From Nostoc paludosum FACHB-159 (lineage in GTDB: Bacteria; Cyanobacteriota; Cyanobacteriia; Cyanobacteriales; Nostocaceae), in assembly GCF_014698835.1 (NCBI RefSeq), contig NZ_JACJTU010000048.1, positions 1 to 50,745 of the forward strand: a stretch of 50,745 nucleotides of DNA. Direction: 5' to 3'. The notes under the pieces are model-generated. The model saw only the letters and a program-made list of their open reading frames with translations, was not told where the DNA came from and did not search any database. Positions 8,403 through 16,935 of this stretch are shown piece by piece. The stretch's first letter is position 1. Every line of letters begins with the position of its first letter. The position numbers were made by a program, and so were the translations under genes.

Positions 8403-8756
8403 TTAACCAAAGGTACTGCCATTCCAGCCCCACATTGCACCTTTAGCATCTGCAAATTCTATGTAAATTCGATTTTTCGGCACACCCAAAGTTTGGTTAA
8501 TCTGCTGGCAAAAATCTTCACTCATTGCTTTAGTTTGGTCTGGCTTCATCGTGCCAATGCTCTTAATTTCGATGTAACAAACTGGGTCTGTATTACCTGC
8601 AAATGTCATAGGAATTTCTGGTTCAAAAGCAGTCATCACATAGGATTCTGGTTTTCCTAAATGTTTTGCTAACTTAGCTGATAGACTCAAAAGCATTGAC
8701 TCAATTTCAGCTTTTTGAGGAGCAGATGCAGAAGTTTGGACTTTAATTAATGGCAT
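8403..8756 (-). CDS. MIF/4-OT-like tautomerase family protein
   Basis: A 117-residue protein of the macrophage migration inhibitory factor / phenylpyruvate tautomerase family. The family's catalytic proline is present right after the initiator methionine (MPLIKVQTS), and the typical core (DPVCYIEIKSIG) and ending (NRIYIEFADAKGAMWGWNGSTFG) are clear. These enzymes interconvert keto and enol forms of phenylpyruvate-type compounds in vitro; the natural substrate in cyanobacteria is not established. Length is standard. It lies upstream of rlmN on the same strand with about 80 bases between them. Confidence 0.93.
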   Translation of the reverse strand: MPLIKVQTSASAPQKAEIESMLLSLSAKLAKHLGKPESYVMTAFEPEIPMTFAGNTDPVCYIEIKSIGTMKPDQTKAMSEDFCQQINQTLGVPKNRIYIEFADAKGAMWGWNGSTFG

Positions 8757-8873
8757 AGGAAAAGGGACTGGGGATTGGGGATTAGTGACTGGGGATTAGG
8801 TCAGAAGCTGCAAAATTATGGAATTTACTTTAACTCCTCCCAAATTTTAGAACACTTTCGCAATCCCCAATCT

Positions 8874-9695
8874 TCAATGAGACGAACGAAATAAATGACT
8901 ATGTTCGGGATGATATAAACGCGATCGCCCTGTGGCTGGCGACAGTGCTGGGCTGATTATATAAAGTGTGGTGCGAATCAGATTTTCTTTATGAGTAGAA
9001 TCTGCCATTTGATTGAGAGGGACAACCTTAATTTTTTCATCCGGCCATCCCACGCGAAAGCAGATTGCCACTGGGGTTTCGGGTGAGTAGTGTTCGAGTA
9101 GTTTGGCTTGGGCATTTTCGACATGACGCGCACTCAAATATAAGCAGAGGCTAGCCTGATGTGCTGCGAGGGAAGTTAATTCTTCGGGGGCGGGGACTTC
9201 TGTACGTCCGCTGATGCGCGTCAAAATGATGGTTTGGACTAAACCAGGTACAGTCAGTTCTGTTTTGAGTTTGGCAGCAGCAGCTTGAAAAGCGCTGATA
9301 CCGGGTATGACTTCAAAAGGAATATTTGCTTGTGCTAGGAGTTGCATTTGCTCGTGGATAGCACTGTAGAGACTGGGATCGCCGGAATGGAGACGGACTA
9401 GAGATTTGTGTTGCGATCGCACCTTTTCCACCATAATTGCCACAATCTCTTCTAAAGTTTGATTTGCAGTTCTCACGATTTCAGCATCTTTGCGGCAAAT
9501 TTCTAAAATCTGTTCTGGAACTAAAGAATCAGCAAATAAAATTACATCAGCAACAGCCAATAATTTCTGCGCCTTCACCGTTAATAGATCGGGATCTCCG
9601 GGGCCTGCTCCCACAATGTACACAGAAGGTTCTACTGCGTATAGTGTTTTTTTATCACTCAAATTTTCTGTATATTTACCTTGAGAAGCACACAC
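8874..9695 (-). CDS. cobM: Precorrin-4 C11-methyltransferase
   Basis: SAM-dependent methylation of C11 in the corrin ring, a step of cobalamin (or pseudocobalamin) biosynthesis. The 273-residue protein begins its tetrapyrrole-methylase fold with VYIVGAGPGDPDLLTVKA (GxGxGD SAM loop), then VILFADSLVP, the LHSGDPSLY motif and PGISAFQAAAA, all typical of CobM/CbiF. A roughly 25-residue N-terminal stretch precedes the fold; GTG at 9695 is the longest start, and a shorter start cannot be excluded. No other cob gene is adjacent. No cobalamin riboswitch was found in the 190-base gap upstream, which instead holds a candidate plus-strand small RNA. Confidence 0.94.
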   Translation of the reverse strand: MCASQGKYTENLSDKKTLYAVEPSVYIVGAGPGDPDLLTVKAQKLLAVADVILFADSLVPEQILEICRKDAEIVRTANQTLEEIVAIMVEKVRSQHKSLVRLHSGDPSLYSAIHEQMQLLAQANIPFEVIPGISAFQAAAAKLKTELTVPGLVQTIILTRISGRTEVPAPEELTSLAAHQASLCLYLSARHVENAQAKLLEHYSPETPVAICFRVGWPDEKIKVVPLNQMADSTHKENLIRTTLYIISPALSPATGRSRLYHPEHSHLFRSSH

Positions 9696-9746
9696 AGCAA
9701 ATCCTCAAAAATTTTTTTTGTTATTTTCTTCAGTATCTTTCCGGAT

Positions 9747-9829
9747 TTACCCTCTTTCATTAGTAGAGAGTAATGGTAGATGCACCCTGGTTAAGCCCTA
9801 GAGAAAACTCTGGGGCATTTTTTATTTTT
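9747..9829 (+). ncRNA. Candidate small RNA with rho-independent terminator
   Basis: Two stem-loops separated by about 21 unpaired bases. The first pairs TTACCCTCT (9747-9755) with AGAGAGTAA (9765-9773), one mismatch. The second is a 9-bp stem GCCCTAGAG / CTCTGGGGC with an AAAA loop (9795-9816), followed directly by ATTTTTTATTTTT. That tail is on the plus strand, while both flanking genes (cobM and lgt) are on the minus strand, so no known gene needs this terminator. The two-hairpin layout recalls small regulatory RNAs such as Yfr1, but the Yfr1 core sequence is absent. The promoter was not located. Confidence 0.45.
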
Positions 9830-9884
9830 GGGCATAGGGCATTGGGTTAGGAAAACTCTTCCCAAATCCCCAGTCCCCAGTCCC

Positions 9885-10760
9885 TCATTGCCTCATCTCC
9901 CCATCTCCCTTAGAACTAGGAATTACATCAGGCAAAGGGCGTTTGAGTAAGTAAAGCCAAGCTAATCCAAATAATCCCAATAGAATTCCTAGACAACTCA
10001 CTACTTGTGCCATCCGCAGAGGACCAAGCATCAAGCTATCAGTACGAAATCCTTCAATCCACAGGCGTCCTAAGCTGTAGGCAGGCCAGTAAACTAGAAA
10101 CAGCGTGCCTACTTTCAGGCGTGGCTTGCCAGATAAAGACCGGAAAAACAACGTTATTAGCAGCGCAAACACCATTAAATCCCACAGAGATTCGTAGAGA
10201 AAGGTGGGATGAAAGTAATCAAAATTAACATATTCTAGGGGACGGCGTTCTGGCGGAATATATAGCTTCCAAGGTAAATCAGTAGGATCGCCGAAAGCTT
10301 CCGAGTTGAAGAAATTGCCCCAACGTCCGATCGCTTGCCCTAAAATCAGCGAAGGCGCGACTAAATCTGCCAGTTGCCAGAAAGAAACCTGCTTGAGTTT
10401 GGCAAAAATTAATGCTGCCAAAACTCCACCGATAATTGCGCCGTGAATAGCAATACCTCCTTCCCAGATAGCAAAGATTTTTTCTGGAGTTGAGGCATAT
10501 TTTGGCCATTCAAAGAAAACGTAATATAGCCGTGCCCCCGGAATTGCACCAATTAACAACCAAAAGAACAAATCACTCAGCAACTCCGGATTAACATGAC
10601 GGCGCTTTGCCAAATATTGGGAAAGCATGACGCCAATTAACACTGCTGTGGCAATCAACAAGCCATACCAGCGGATAGTCAATGGCCCTATTCTCACCAG
10701 AATCGGTCCTGGAGAAGTAAATTGAAACGCCAAGGGCAAGGTGGAAAAATCCAGTGCCAT
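9885..10760 (-). CDS. lgt: Prolipoprotein diacylglyceryl transferase
   Basis: Integral membrane enzyme that moves diacylglycerol from phosphatidylglycerol to the lipobox cysteine of prelipoproteins, the first step of lipoprotein maturation. The 291-residue protein has the family's seven or so membrane segments, the IRWYGLLI opening, the essential HGAIIGG histidine region and the Lgt signature GQAIGRWGNFFNSEAFG with its catalytic arginine. Length is normal. The ATG at 10760 starts the conserved protein. It is a single gene, with cobM about 190 bases downstream and coaD divergent about 300 bases upstream. Confidence 0.97.
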   Translation of the reverse strand: MALDFSTLPLAFQFTSPGPILVRIGPLTIRWYGLLIATAVLIGVMLSQYLAKRRHVNPELLSDLFFWLLIGAIPGARLYYVFFEWPKYASTPEKIFAIWEGGIAIHGAIIGGVLAALIFAKLKQVSFWQLADLVAPSLILGQAIGRWGNFFNSEAFGDPTDLPWKLYIPPERRPLEYVNFDYFHPTFLYESLWDLMVFALLITLFFRSLSGKPRLKVGTLFLVYWPAYSLGRLWIEGFRTDSLMLGPLRMAQVVSCLGILLGLFGLAWLYLLKRPLPDVIPSSKGDGEMRQ

Positions 10761-11057
10761 GCAAAATTACCTAGAAGAGTTCGTTAACTAACCGCGCACT
10801 TTGTTAATAAGTACGGAGTTTCTTAGGTCTGGAATACCAGACTAACCTTAAATCCTCTACAACATTATTGTGAAGACACAGGTAGAAATCCAGCATCCAT
10901 ATTTAGGAGTCTAATTCCTAACGGCTAGTTGAGCATAACTTGTGCCACCAGAACAATTGACTTTAGCATTCTTGCTGAGAGTGCAAGATGATACATTTGA
11001 GTAAGTTACGCAATACAGTTTCAATATAATCACCTAAATTAAGTTTGATATATCATT

Positions 11058-11609
11058 GTGATTGCGATTTATCCTGGCAGCTTTGACCCCATTACCTTGG
11101 GACATCTTGATCTCATCCAGCGGGGCAGTCGGCTGTTTGAGCGCGTAATTGTCGCTGTACTGCGGAACCCCAATAAAATGCCACTTTTTAGTGTTCAGCA
11201 ACGGCTAGATCAGATCCGTCTTTCTACACAACATCTACCTAATGTAGAAGTAGACAGCTTTGACGGTCTGACCGTCAATTATGCCCAAATGCGACATGCA
11301 CAAGTTTTGCTACGAGGCTTACGGGCTGTGTCAGATTTTGAAGTGGAACTGCAAATGGCTCACACAAATAAAACTCTTTCTACCCAAATAGAAACAGTTT
11401 TTCTGGCAACCTCAAATGAGTATAGTTTTTTAAGTAGTAGTGTGGTAAAAGAGATTGCAAGGTTTGGTGGCTCTATCGATCATCTCGTTCCCCCACACAT
11501 TGCCCTAGATATATACCAATGCTACAATCACAACTCTCCAATGTTGAACCCAATCTCAACGGAAGCAACCCCCCCCCTCAAGAGCATGTCGGCGGAGAGG
11601 GAAGCATAG
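11058..11609 (+). CDS. coaD: Phosphopantetheine adenylyltransferase
   Basis: Transfers AMP from ATP to 4'-phosphopantetheine to give dephospho-CoA, the fourth step of coenzyme A synthesis. The GTG start leads straight into the conserved AIYPGSFDPITLGHLDLI (with the TxGH nucleotidyl-transfer motif); RGLRAVSDFEVELQMA and the EYSFLSSSVVKEIARFGG motif follow. The conserved enzyme ends at about residue 155; the final 28 residues (to 183) are a low-complexity extension. That extension overlaps by 91 bases the start of the next gene in another frame, which suggests the two are translated from one message. Confidence 0.96.
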   Translation: MIAIYPGSFDPITLGHLDLIQRGSRLFERVIVAVLRNPNKMPLFSVQQRLDQIRLSTQHLPNVEVDSFDGLTVNYAQMRHAQVLLRGLRAVSDFEVELQMAHTNKTLSTQIETVFLATSNEYSFLSSSVVKEIARFGGSIDHLVPPHIALDIYQCYNHNSPMLNPISTEATPPLKSMSAEREA

Positions 11610-12187
11610 ATATTCAGGAGGAACTCAATCGCCTAGAGGAAATGGTTCTCTCTAGTCTCCGGATTCCTCTGACGGGACGCACACTCATCGATGAAGAAAA
11701 ACTGCTAGATCAGCTTGACTACATCCGGCTTGCTTTGCCAGCGCTTTTTCAGGAAGCAGCAGTAATCCTGGAACAAAAGGAGGAAATTCTCCTAGAGGCA
11801 GAAGAATACGGACAGCAAATTGTTGAAGCCGCCCAAGCAAAAAAAGCGCAAATTTTAGCTGAAAGCGATATTATTCAACAGGCAAAACAAGAAGCTGAAC
11901 AAATTCGGCGGCAAGCGCAACAAGAGTGCGATGCAATCATGCAGGAAACCCTGGCTGAAATTGAGCGCAAGCGGTATGCTTGTCAGCAAGAGTTAGAGCA
12001 AATGCGACAAACAGCGATCGCTCACGCTCAAGAAATTGAAGACGGCGCTGATGCATATGCCGATGGTGTCCTAGAAAATATTGAGCAGGATCTCAAAGAA
12101 ATGTTGCGAATTATCACCAACGGACGACAACAACTCCAAGTTGATAACCTCACGCAGCGCAATTCACCTCCTGGCTATAAGAGATAA
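11519..12187 (+). CDS. DivIVA-like coiled-coil protein
   Basis: A 222-residue soluble protein, largely alpha-helical coiled coil from about residue 65 to 200 (repeated EEILLEAEEYGQQIVEAAQAK, QEAEQIRRQAQQE and similar heptads), resembling the DivIVA-like family found next to coaD in filamentous cyanobacteria. DivIVA relatives mark poles or septa, but nothing in this sequence proves such a role. The ATG at 11519 lies inside coaD (91-base overlap, different frame); residues 1-30 are low complexity, and the conserved part begins near IDIQEELNRLEEM. An AGGAGG at about 11616 sits inside the gene without a start codon at a suitable distance, so the upstream ATG is preferred. Confidence 0.8.
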   Translation: MLQSQLSNVEPNLNGSNPPPQEHVGGEGSIDIQEELNRLEEMVLSSLRIPLTGRTLIDEEKLLDQLDYIRLALPALFQEAAVILEQKEEILLEAEEYGQQIVEAAQAKKAQILAESDIIQQAKQEAEQIRRQAQQECDAIMQETLAEIERKRYACQQELEQMRQTAIAHAQEIEDGADAYADGVLENIEQDLKEMLRIITNGRQQLQVDNLTQRNSPPGYKR

Positions 12188-12217
12188 AGGTTCTGAGAAA
12201 ATGGGCAAGAATTGTCA

Positions 12218-12245
12218 GTTGGGTTTTGCTAGCGCTTAACCCAAC
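12218..12245 (+). terminator. Hairpin behind the DivIVA-like gene
   Basis: Perfect 8-bp stem GTTGGGTT / AACCCAAC with a 12-base loop, 30 bases after the stop codon. No T-run follows, so it may protect the message end rather than terminate alone. The AACCCAAC string is also the core of a common Nostoc hairpin repeat (see 33175). Confidence 0.5.
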
Positions 12246-12438
12246 AATTCTTATCAAAAAAGTCTTTATATTTCTCTAATCTCTAATAAAATAAAGGCTA
12301 AATCAACTTAATATTTAAAATAGGCAAATAGCCTACAAAATAAGATTTATTCTAAATTTAAACCTTTAAATTTTGCTTTATTTAACTAGTAATTAGGTTT
12401 AATATTTTGACTTTGAATTAAGCTAGGATTATTAATAA

Positions 12439-12759
12439 ATGCTTACTTTGGCTCAAGTTAACTTTGGATTAAATCTAGCTGGTTTAATAGGAATTATTTA
12501 TTTGCTTTTGGCAATTGTCTACTTTATTTTAACATTGGCTTGGCTAGCTCAACGTATTACCAGACTTAGAGGCTGGGCTTTAGGTCTTTACATTATCCAA
12601 GCGATATTTACGCCAATTGTCTTGTTATTATGCGGAGGAATATTATTTTATCAAGGTTGGCGTTTAGATCCACTGATTCAATTTGAACAATTTTTATTAT
12701 TGCTATTAATTATTTACCTTACTATTAAAGATATTGTGATTAATGCAGTATACAGATAA
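12439..12759 (+). CDS. Ycf66-like membrane protein
   Basis: A 106-residue membrane protein with three hydrophobic segments (about 10-36, 46-70, 80-100). The stretch LLLCGGILFYQGWRLDPLIQFEQFLL matches the hallmark of the Ycf66 family, found in cyanobacteria and some plastids, whose function is not established. It begins MLTLAQVNFGLNLAGLIGII, also the family form, and is shorter than proteins with long C-terminal tails in this family. The gene is alone, about 250 bases after the DivIVA-like gene, in an AT-rich stretch. Confidence 0.82.
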   Translation: MLTLAQVNFGLNLAGLIGIIYLLLAIVYFILTLAWLAQRITRLRGWALGLYIIQAIFTPIVLLLCGGILFYQGWRLDPLIQFEQFLLLLLIIYLTIKDIVINAVYR

Positions 12760-12946
12760 TTTATGTTGACTGTTGAAGCTGACAGTTAAATTCTCACAAG
12801 CCTAATTTTAGACTAGCCGAGTGGAAATGCTCTGACATAGGGATAAAGTACAGAGGGGCAAAGGAAAGAATAATAATTCCTCACTCAACACTAAACAGTC
12901 AACACTGAACAACCAACAGTCAACACTCTCAATGCCCCATTTTTAG

Positions 12947-13552
12947 TTATTTTTGAGATGAGGAAGATGAACCACTACTTTCTCTTGGGTAGGGAGAATC
13001 AACAAAACCCAATTCAAACAACTGTTTATAGGCTTTCTTACCTAAATCCCGTGTTGGGTTTTGACTTTTAATTATTTGAATCAACAATGGCACTGCTAAT
13101 TCTGGCTGATTTTGTGCGCGATGTACCAATGCTAGTTGAAAGGTGGCCTCATCTCGTTTTTGAGCTGTTAATAAAGCCTTTTGACGTTGAGAATCGGAAA
13201 CTCTATTGTCAATTCCTGAAAAACTAGAGTTTAAGTCTTGATAAAAATTAGATAGTTGATTGTAAACCTGACGTGCTTCTTGGAGTTTTTTTGCAGCTAA
13301 AGTGTAGTTTTGAGCAGAAACGGCTTGTTCTGCATCTTTCATTAAGCGATCGCCCCCTTCAATGCTCAAAAGGCTGTTATTTTGAGTTACCGGACGGAGG
13401 TTATTGGGAGCATTGGGATCGATGGGTTGTGGTTGGCTATTAGTGCCTGGTAACTGTGATACCTGAGCATTCACAGGTGATAGCAAGCTGAGGACTGCTA
13501 AGACTGATAAAAAACCACGGTGCATCAAAGTAACAGCGGCAGCAGTGTTCAT
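12947..13552 (-). CDS. Exported protein of unknown function with helical repeat region
   Basis: A 201-residue protein with a signal peptide (hydrophobic GFLSVLAVLSLLSP, predicted cut after VNA-Q near residue 30). A Pro/Gln/Asn-rich linker follows, then a helical region (about 65-185) of TPR-like character (DAEQAVSAQNYTLAAKKLQEARQVY; FQLALVHRAQNQPELAVPLLIQIIKS), and a Ser-rich end. It is likely periplasmic. An inner ATG at residue 10 would give a more typical signal peptide and may be the real start. I do not recognise the family beyond its occurrence as a conserved cyanobacterial exported protein. It is monocistronic by position. Confidence 0.75.
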   Translation of the reverse strand: MNTAAAVTLMHRGFLSVLAVLSLLSPVNAQVSQLPGTNSQPQPIDPNAPNNLRPVTQNNSLLSIEGGDRLMKDAEQAVSAQNYTLAAKKLQEARQVYNQLSNFYQDLNSSFSGIDNRVSDSQRQKALLTAQKRDEATFQLALVHRAQNQPELAVPLLIQIIKSQNPTRDLGKKAYKQLFELGFVDSPYPRESSGSSSSSQK

Positions 13553-13959
13553 GGGGTCAATTAGTGCAACAACTATATAGAAAAGTTATGGATACTTCGG
13601 GTATCTTAACTCTGTTTTGGTCTTGGGCAAACCAAAGCCACATAACTAAGTTTCTCAGATTTAGACTAAAAATTCCTTGAATATAGTTCCCATTACCCCT
13701 GTATAATCTCCATCACTGACTTATTTGGCAGTCAATAATTAGTTATTTGCTCAAAAACTGCCAATTTGGCTGAATCTTGCATGAATGAAGGCTAATCTAT
13801 ACATATAGCTCCTCAAAAGGTTGCAGAATACTACTAATTTTTTTGTGGTTGATGCACGGTAAATGTAGCATTTAGTAATTAGCGCTAAATCTTAAAAGGG
13901 CTAATTGCTCAGTTATGGCATTTTTTCGGTGATTAGCTGTCTTGAGACCCTTGACAAGC
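13553..13959. other. Intergenic gap with an inverted repeat
   Basis: No gene seen. It contains an 8-bp inverted repeat TTGGCAGT (13725-13732) / ACTGCCAA (13757-13764) spaced 24 bases apart. Because both flanking genes read on the minus strand, this gap includes the promoter of the exported-protein gene. Confidence 0.4.
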
Positions 13960-14715
13960 TCAAGAATTAGTAATTTCTGCAAATGTGTGATTAGTAATTT
14001 CTGTTTCTTGATGACTTAATTGTTGGAGTGCCTTTGCTAAATCACTTGTCAGATTTTTAGCATCTTGTTTTATTGAGCCACGTATGTAATCCTTAACTCT
14101 CATTGGACAGCCAATGTGAATGCTCACATCTGTACCCCAATTAGGGTATGGTTGACTGTAATTAATACTTATAGGTATAATTTTTACTCCCAGTGCGGAA
14201 TCACAAGATTCAGCACTCAAAGCCAGACGTGCAATTCCCGGCTTTAAAGGGGCTTGAGCATGACGGTAAATGTTACCTTCTGGAAAAATCACCAGGGCTT
14301 TTCGCTGTTTGAGCAGCTCAACTCCATGCCGTAGGCTGCGAATTGACGGCTGTCGAGTATTTACGGGAAAACCCCCCAAACGTCGCACAAACCAGCCTTG
14401 CAACCCTTGACATTCATCAATAGTGACCATGAACCGCAGGTCTTTCGCTGTCATACAATCAGCAACGGCGTAGGGTATTAGCAATCCATCCCAACGCGCC
14501 CTATGGGTAGGAGCGAAGATAACAGGCCCAGTTGTAGGGATATTTTTTTGTCCGGTTATTCTAATTCGCCCAAAGAATAATGGTAATAGGCAGTGACGAC
14601 CAATTAGATGCGCTAGAGGGCTTAACCAAGGAGAAACCCTTGAGGTACTATCATCTACTTGAGTATTTGCTGGTGCGTGCTGGCAAGTATCGAATAAAGA
14701 GTAAAATTCCATCAT
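13960..14715 (-). CDS. PlsC-type lysophospholipid acyltransferase
   Basis: A 251-residue member of the 1-acylglycerol-3-phosphate acyltransferase family, which adds a fatty acyl chain to lysophospholipids at the membrane. The catalytic HX4D motif is HRARWD (about residue 71-76), the second motif is FPEGNIYR (about 144-151), and the NIPTTGPVIFAPTHR lead-in is typical. The substrate may be lysophosphatidic acid or another acceptor; cyanobacteria carry several such paralogues and sequence alone does not separate them. The first 25 residues are unconserved and the exact start (one of two adjacent ATGs) is uncertain by one residue. tadA lies upstream on the same strand, about 110 bases away. Confidence 0.88.
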   Translation of the reverse strand: MMEFYSLFDTCQHAPANTQVDDSTSRVSPWLSPLAHLIGRHCLLPLFFGRIRITGQKNIPTTGPVIFAPTHRARWDGLLIPYAVADCMTAKDLRFMVTIDECQGLQGWFVRRLGGFPVNTRQPSIRSLRHGVELLKQRKALVIFPEGNIYRHAQAPLKPGIARLALSAESCDSALGVKIIPISINYSQPYPNWGTDVSIHIGCPMRVKDYIRGSIKQDAKNLTSDLAKALQQLSHQETEITNHTFAEITNS

Positions 14716-14827
14716 GATGGAGACAGCTGATTGACGGATAAAATTTAACGAAAAGCCTGACTAGTTACACCGTAGATTCTCTTGCATGACTTGTGCCGTA
14801 CTGGATGGACAGTTTTACCTCTGTCTG

Positions 14828-15313
14828 TTACTTCCTCTTAGGTCGCTTAGTTACAAACCAAGACTGTAATTGTTGACGACAAGCTGATTCTAGAATGCCT
14901 CCCATTACCTGCAAGCGGTGATTAGAAGCACCACTATCGGGTATGTTAATAACTGTACGTATTGCGCCAGTTTTTGTATCGTCCACCCCATATATGAGTA
15001 GTCCTAGACGCGCTTGGACAATGGCACCTGCACACATTGGACAAGGTTCCAAAGTTACGTACAGGGTACATTCATTCAGATGCCAATTTTGTAAAGTTGT
15101 GGCGGCTTTCTTGAGAGCAAGAATTTCCGCATGAGCCGTGGGGTCTTTGTCGCGTTCTTTTCTGTTCTCTCCCTCCGCAAGTAAGTTCCCAGTTGAATCG
15201 ATGATAACAGCACCTACGGGGACTTCACCTGCCTCACCTGCTGCTTGTGCTAATTCTAGGGCACGACTCATCCATTGTTGATGTATAAGATAATCACCAT
15301 ATTTATTCAGCAT
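14828..15313 (-). CDS. tadA: tRNA-specific adenosine deaminase
   Basis: Deaminates the wobble adenosine 34 of tRNA-Arg(ACG) to inosine. The 161-residue protein has the zinc-binding deaminase motifs: HAE at residues 61-63 (H61 zinc ligand, E63 proton shuttle) and PCPMCAGAI with C91 and C94. The segment GEVPVGAVII and the ending are as in other TadA proteins, and length is normal with about a ten-residue leader before the conserved WMSRALELA. A second cytidine-deaminase role is unlikely given the fit. It precedes the PlsC-type gene on the minus strand. Confidence 0.95.
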   Translation of the reverse strand: MLNKYGDYLIHQQWMSRALELAQAAGEAGEVPVGAVIIDSTGNLLAEGENRKERDKDPTAHAEILALKKAATTLQNWHLNECTLYVTLEPCPMCAGAIVQARLGLLIYGVDDTKTGAIRTVINIPDSGASNHRLQVMGGILESACRQQLQSWFVTKRPKRK

Positions 15314-15362
15314 CCTCTAAGTAGTATAAAAATTTCATCAAATTTTTACAATTTAACAAATT

Positions 15363-15448
15363 TGGGCATTGGGCATGGGGAGATGGGGAGGCAACGGGGA
15401 CAACGAGATTGAAGGAGGCAAGAGGCAGGGGGCAGGAGGCAGAAGGAA
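15363..15448. repeat. Low-complexity G-rich intergenic sequence
   Basis: GGGCATTGGGCATGGGGAGATGGGGAG-like purine-rich repeats, then AGGCAGGGGGCAGGAGGCAG. The same type appears at 8760-8800, 22715-22800, 42540-42600 and 48890-48975. Open frames here are artefacts. Confidence 0.7.
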
Positions 15449-15527
15449 CAATTGGGAGAGGATTCAGACGCCTCACGCCAGTTCCTACAACGGGGGGAAC
15501 CACCAAGGGCGGACTGGCTCCCAATTG
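15449..15527. repeat. Hairpin mini-element, second copy, inside a longer inverted repeat
   Basis: Core CTACAACGGGGGGAACC enclosed by GCCAGT (15477-15482) and ACTGGC (15513-15518). The same core at 27141-27158 is enclosed by GGCAG / CTGCC, so the stem is kept while its bases change. Here an outer 10-bp inverted repeat CAATTGGGAG (15449-15458) / CTCCCAATTG (15518-15527) surrounds it. Confidence 0.75.
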
Positions 15528-15686
15528 TAAGCGCCGTATAAACGGTGGGGTCTTAAACCCTTGCTCCCTCTGGAGCTTCCTGCTTTCTGCGATAAATAAC
15601 CCCTAAGTGGTCAGTCAACAGTCAACAGTCAGGACTCTCAATTCCCGATGCCCAATGCCCAATGCCCAATGCCCCATGCCCAATTA

Positions 15687-15992
15687 CTATTGAGCTAACA
15701 AAGGATCGAGTTGGCTTTGTGTATCTAGCTGATAAAGATCGTCGCAACCACCAATGTGTTGGTTATTGATAAAAATTTGTGGTACAGTGCGGCGTCCGTT
15801 AGCGCGTTCTGCCATTTTCGCTCTAGCTGCTTCATCGCCGTCGATTTTATACTCGGTAAAGTTTACACCTTTCCACCACAGCAGCATCTTGGCACGAATG
15901 CAGTAAGGACAAGTTTGCCATGTGTAAATTTCCACGTTGGCTTTAACTCGCTCTGGATGGCGATTCAAAAGGGGATTTAGAAAGTCCAGCAT
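15687..15992 (-). CDS. grxC: Glutaredoxin 3
   Basis: Glutathione-dependent disulfide reductase of the cytoplasm. The 101-residue protein has the CPYC active site (C28 and C31), the glutathione-binding TVPQIFI with cis-proline, and the GGCDDLYQLD motif at the end. A roughly 20-residue N-terminal lead (MLDFLNPLLNRHPERVKA) precedes the fold, common in cyanobacterial copies. The gene is alone on the minus strand, with a DUF981 gene about 55 bases upstream that may be co-transcribed with it. Confidence 0.95.
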   Translation of the reverse strand: MLDFLNPLLNRHPERVKANVEIYTWQTCPYCIRAKMLLWWKGVNFTEYKIDGDEAARAKMAERANGRRTVPQIFINNQHIGGCDDLYQLDTQSQLDPLLAQ

Positions 15993-16047
15993 ATTTCTAA
16001 AGCAAGATTTTAACTATGTTTCTAGCCTAGATCATTCCTAGCATTAC

Positions 16048-16620
16048 TTACCGCATTGGTATTGGAACCCACTTTTGGAAACTTTCTAAATGACTCCAGT
16101 AAGCTAAATATCCAGTAAGTGCCCAAATTAAAGCGGCTACTATTAATACGGCAACGCCAATTAGCCGCCAAGTTCGGTTAGTTTTCCAATAGAGAGTAGG
16201 CGCGGCAAATATACCACCTAATCCTGTTAAGATAAAACCGATTCCTGAGAGTAACGGTTGTTTTGTCATATTTAAGTTGATAATTCGGATACCAATGACG
16301 ATCGCCACTAATCCAGCAAAAAAACCGTAAACTGCGATTGTGAATAAATCCCAACCAACAGACAAAGCAATTGCCGCAGCAACAAACAAAATGCCAAATA
16401 AAACACTTGTTTCACCGAAGGCAATGTTAAAGCTACCAGGAACCGGCCAGGTGAAATTCATGTGTAAACCAGTTGTTAAGGCGATCGCACCTACGATTCC
16501 AAAACCGGGAATCCACTGTTTTTGGTGTGAGCTATCTAACCCACGGTATACATAGTCAGCTAGTATAAATAAGCCAGCTACCATGTTGATTAACATGAGT
16601 GTGATGTAGTCGATAAACAC
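16048..16620 (-). CDS. DUF981-family membrane protein
   Basis: A 190-residue integral membrane protein with about six hydrophobic segments and short loops. The sequence pattern (MLINMVAGLFILADYVYRGL, GLHMNFTWPVPGSFNIAFGE, GWDLFTIAVYGFFAGLVAI) corresponds to DUF981, a family of unknown function shared by cyanobacteria and archaea. GTG at 16620 is preceded by GAGGTG, a workable ribosome binding site. It is followed on the same strand by grxC and lies back to back with glpX. Confidence 0.82.
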   Translation of the reverse strand: MFIDYITLMLINMVAGLFILADYVYRGLDSSHQKQWIPGFGIVGAIALTTGLHMNFTWPVPGSFNIAFGETSVLFGILFVAAAIALSVGWDLFTIAVYGFFAGLVAIVIGIRIINLNMTKQPLLSGIGFILTGLGGIFAAPTLYWKTNRTWRLIGVAVLIVAALIWALTGYLAYWSHLESFQKWVPIPMR

Positions 16621-16935
16621 AATTCACCTCTTAATGCTTTTCTGGGTTGATATGAATTATCCCAAGTTAAACCGTTATATTTTTAAATATTTAAAATCAC
16701 AGATAAAGACAGATTAACATTTACCTTACAAATTTGAGGTATTAATCCTCACAAGTACATGGTTAAAATGAAGGTGAGGGTGTCTAAAGTTTATTGACAT
16801 TATTCTCAATAAATTGGGAGTTGACACTTCGTTAACATTTGTAATGGAAATTTGGTAACCGCCCTTTGGTAGACTTAAAGACTGAAATAGCCAGATAAAG
16901 TAACGCAAATTCAAGCAGTTGAGAGGGCAGACTCT

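Noticed and set aside
9696..9830. Cobalamin riboswitch in the leader of cobM
   Set aside because: The conserved B12-box sequence is absent and the strong terminator points the wrong way for a cobM leader.
15303..15606. Open frames rich in Pro/Ser/Gly near tadA
   Set aside because: They translate low-complexity DNA and the hairpin mini-element.
16726..16914. Minus-strand open frame between the DUF981 gene and glpX
   Set aside because: No ribosome binding site or recognisable content; it covers the glpX promoter region.
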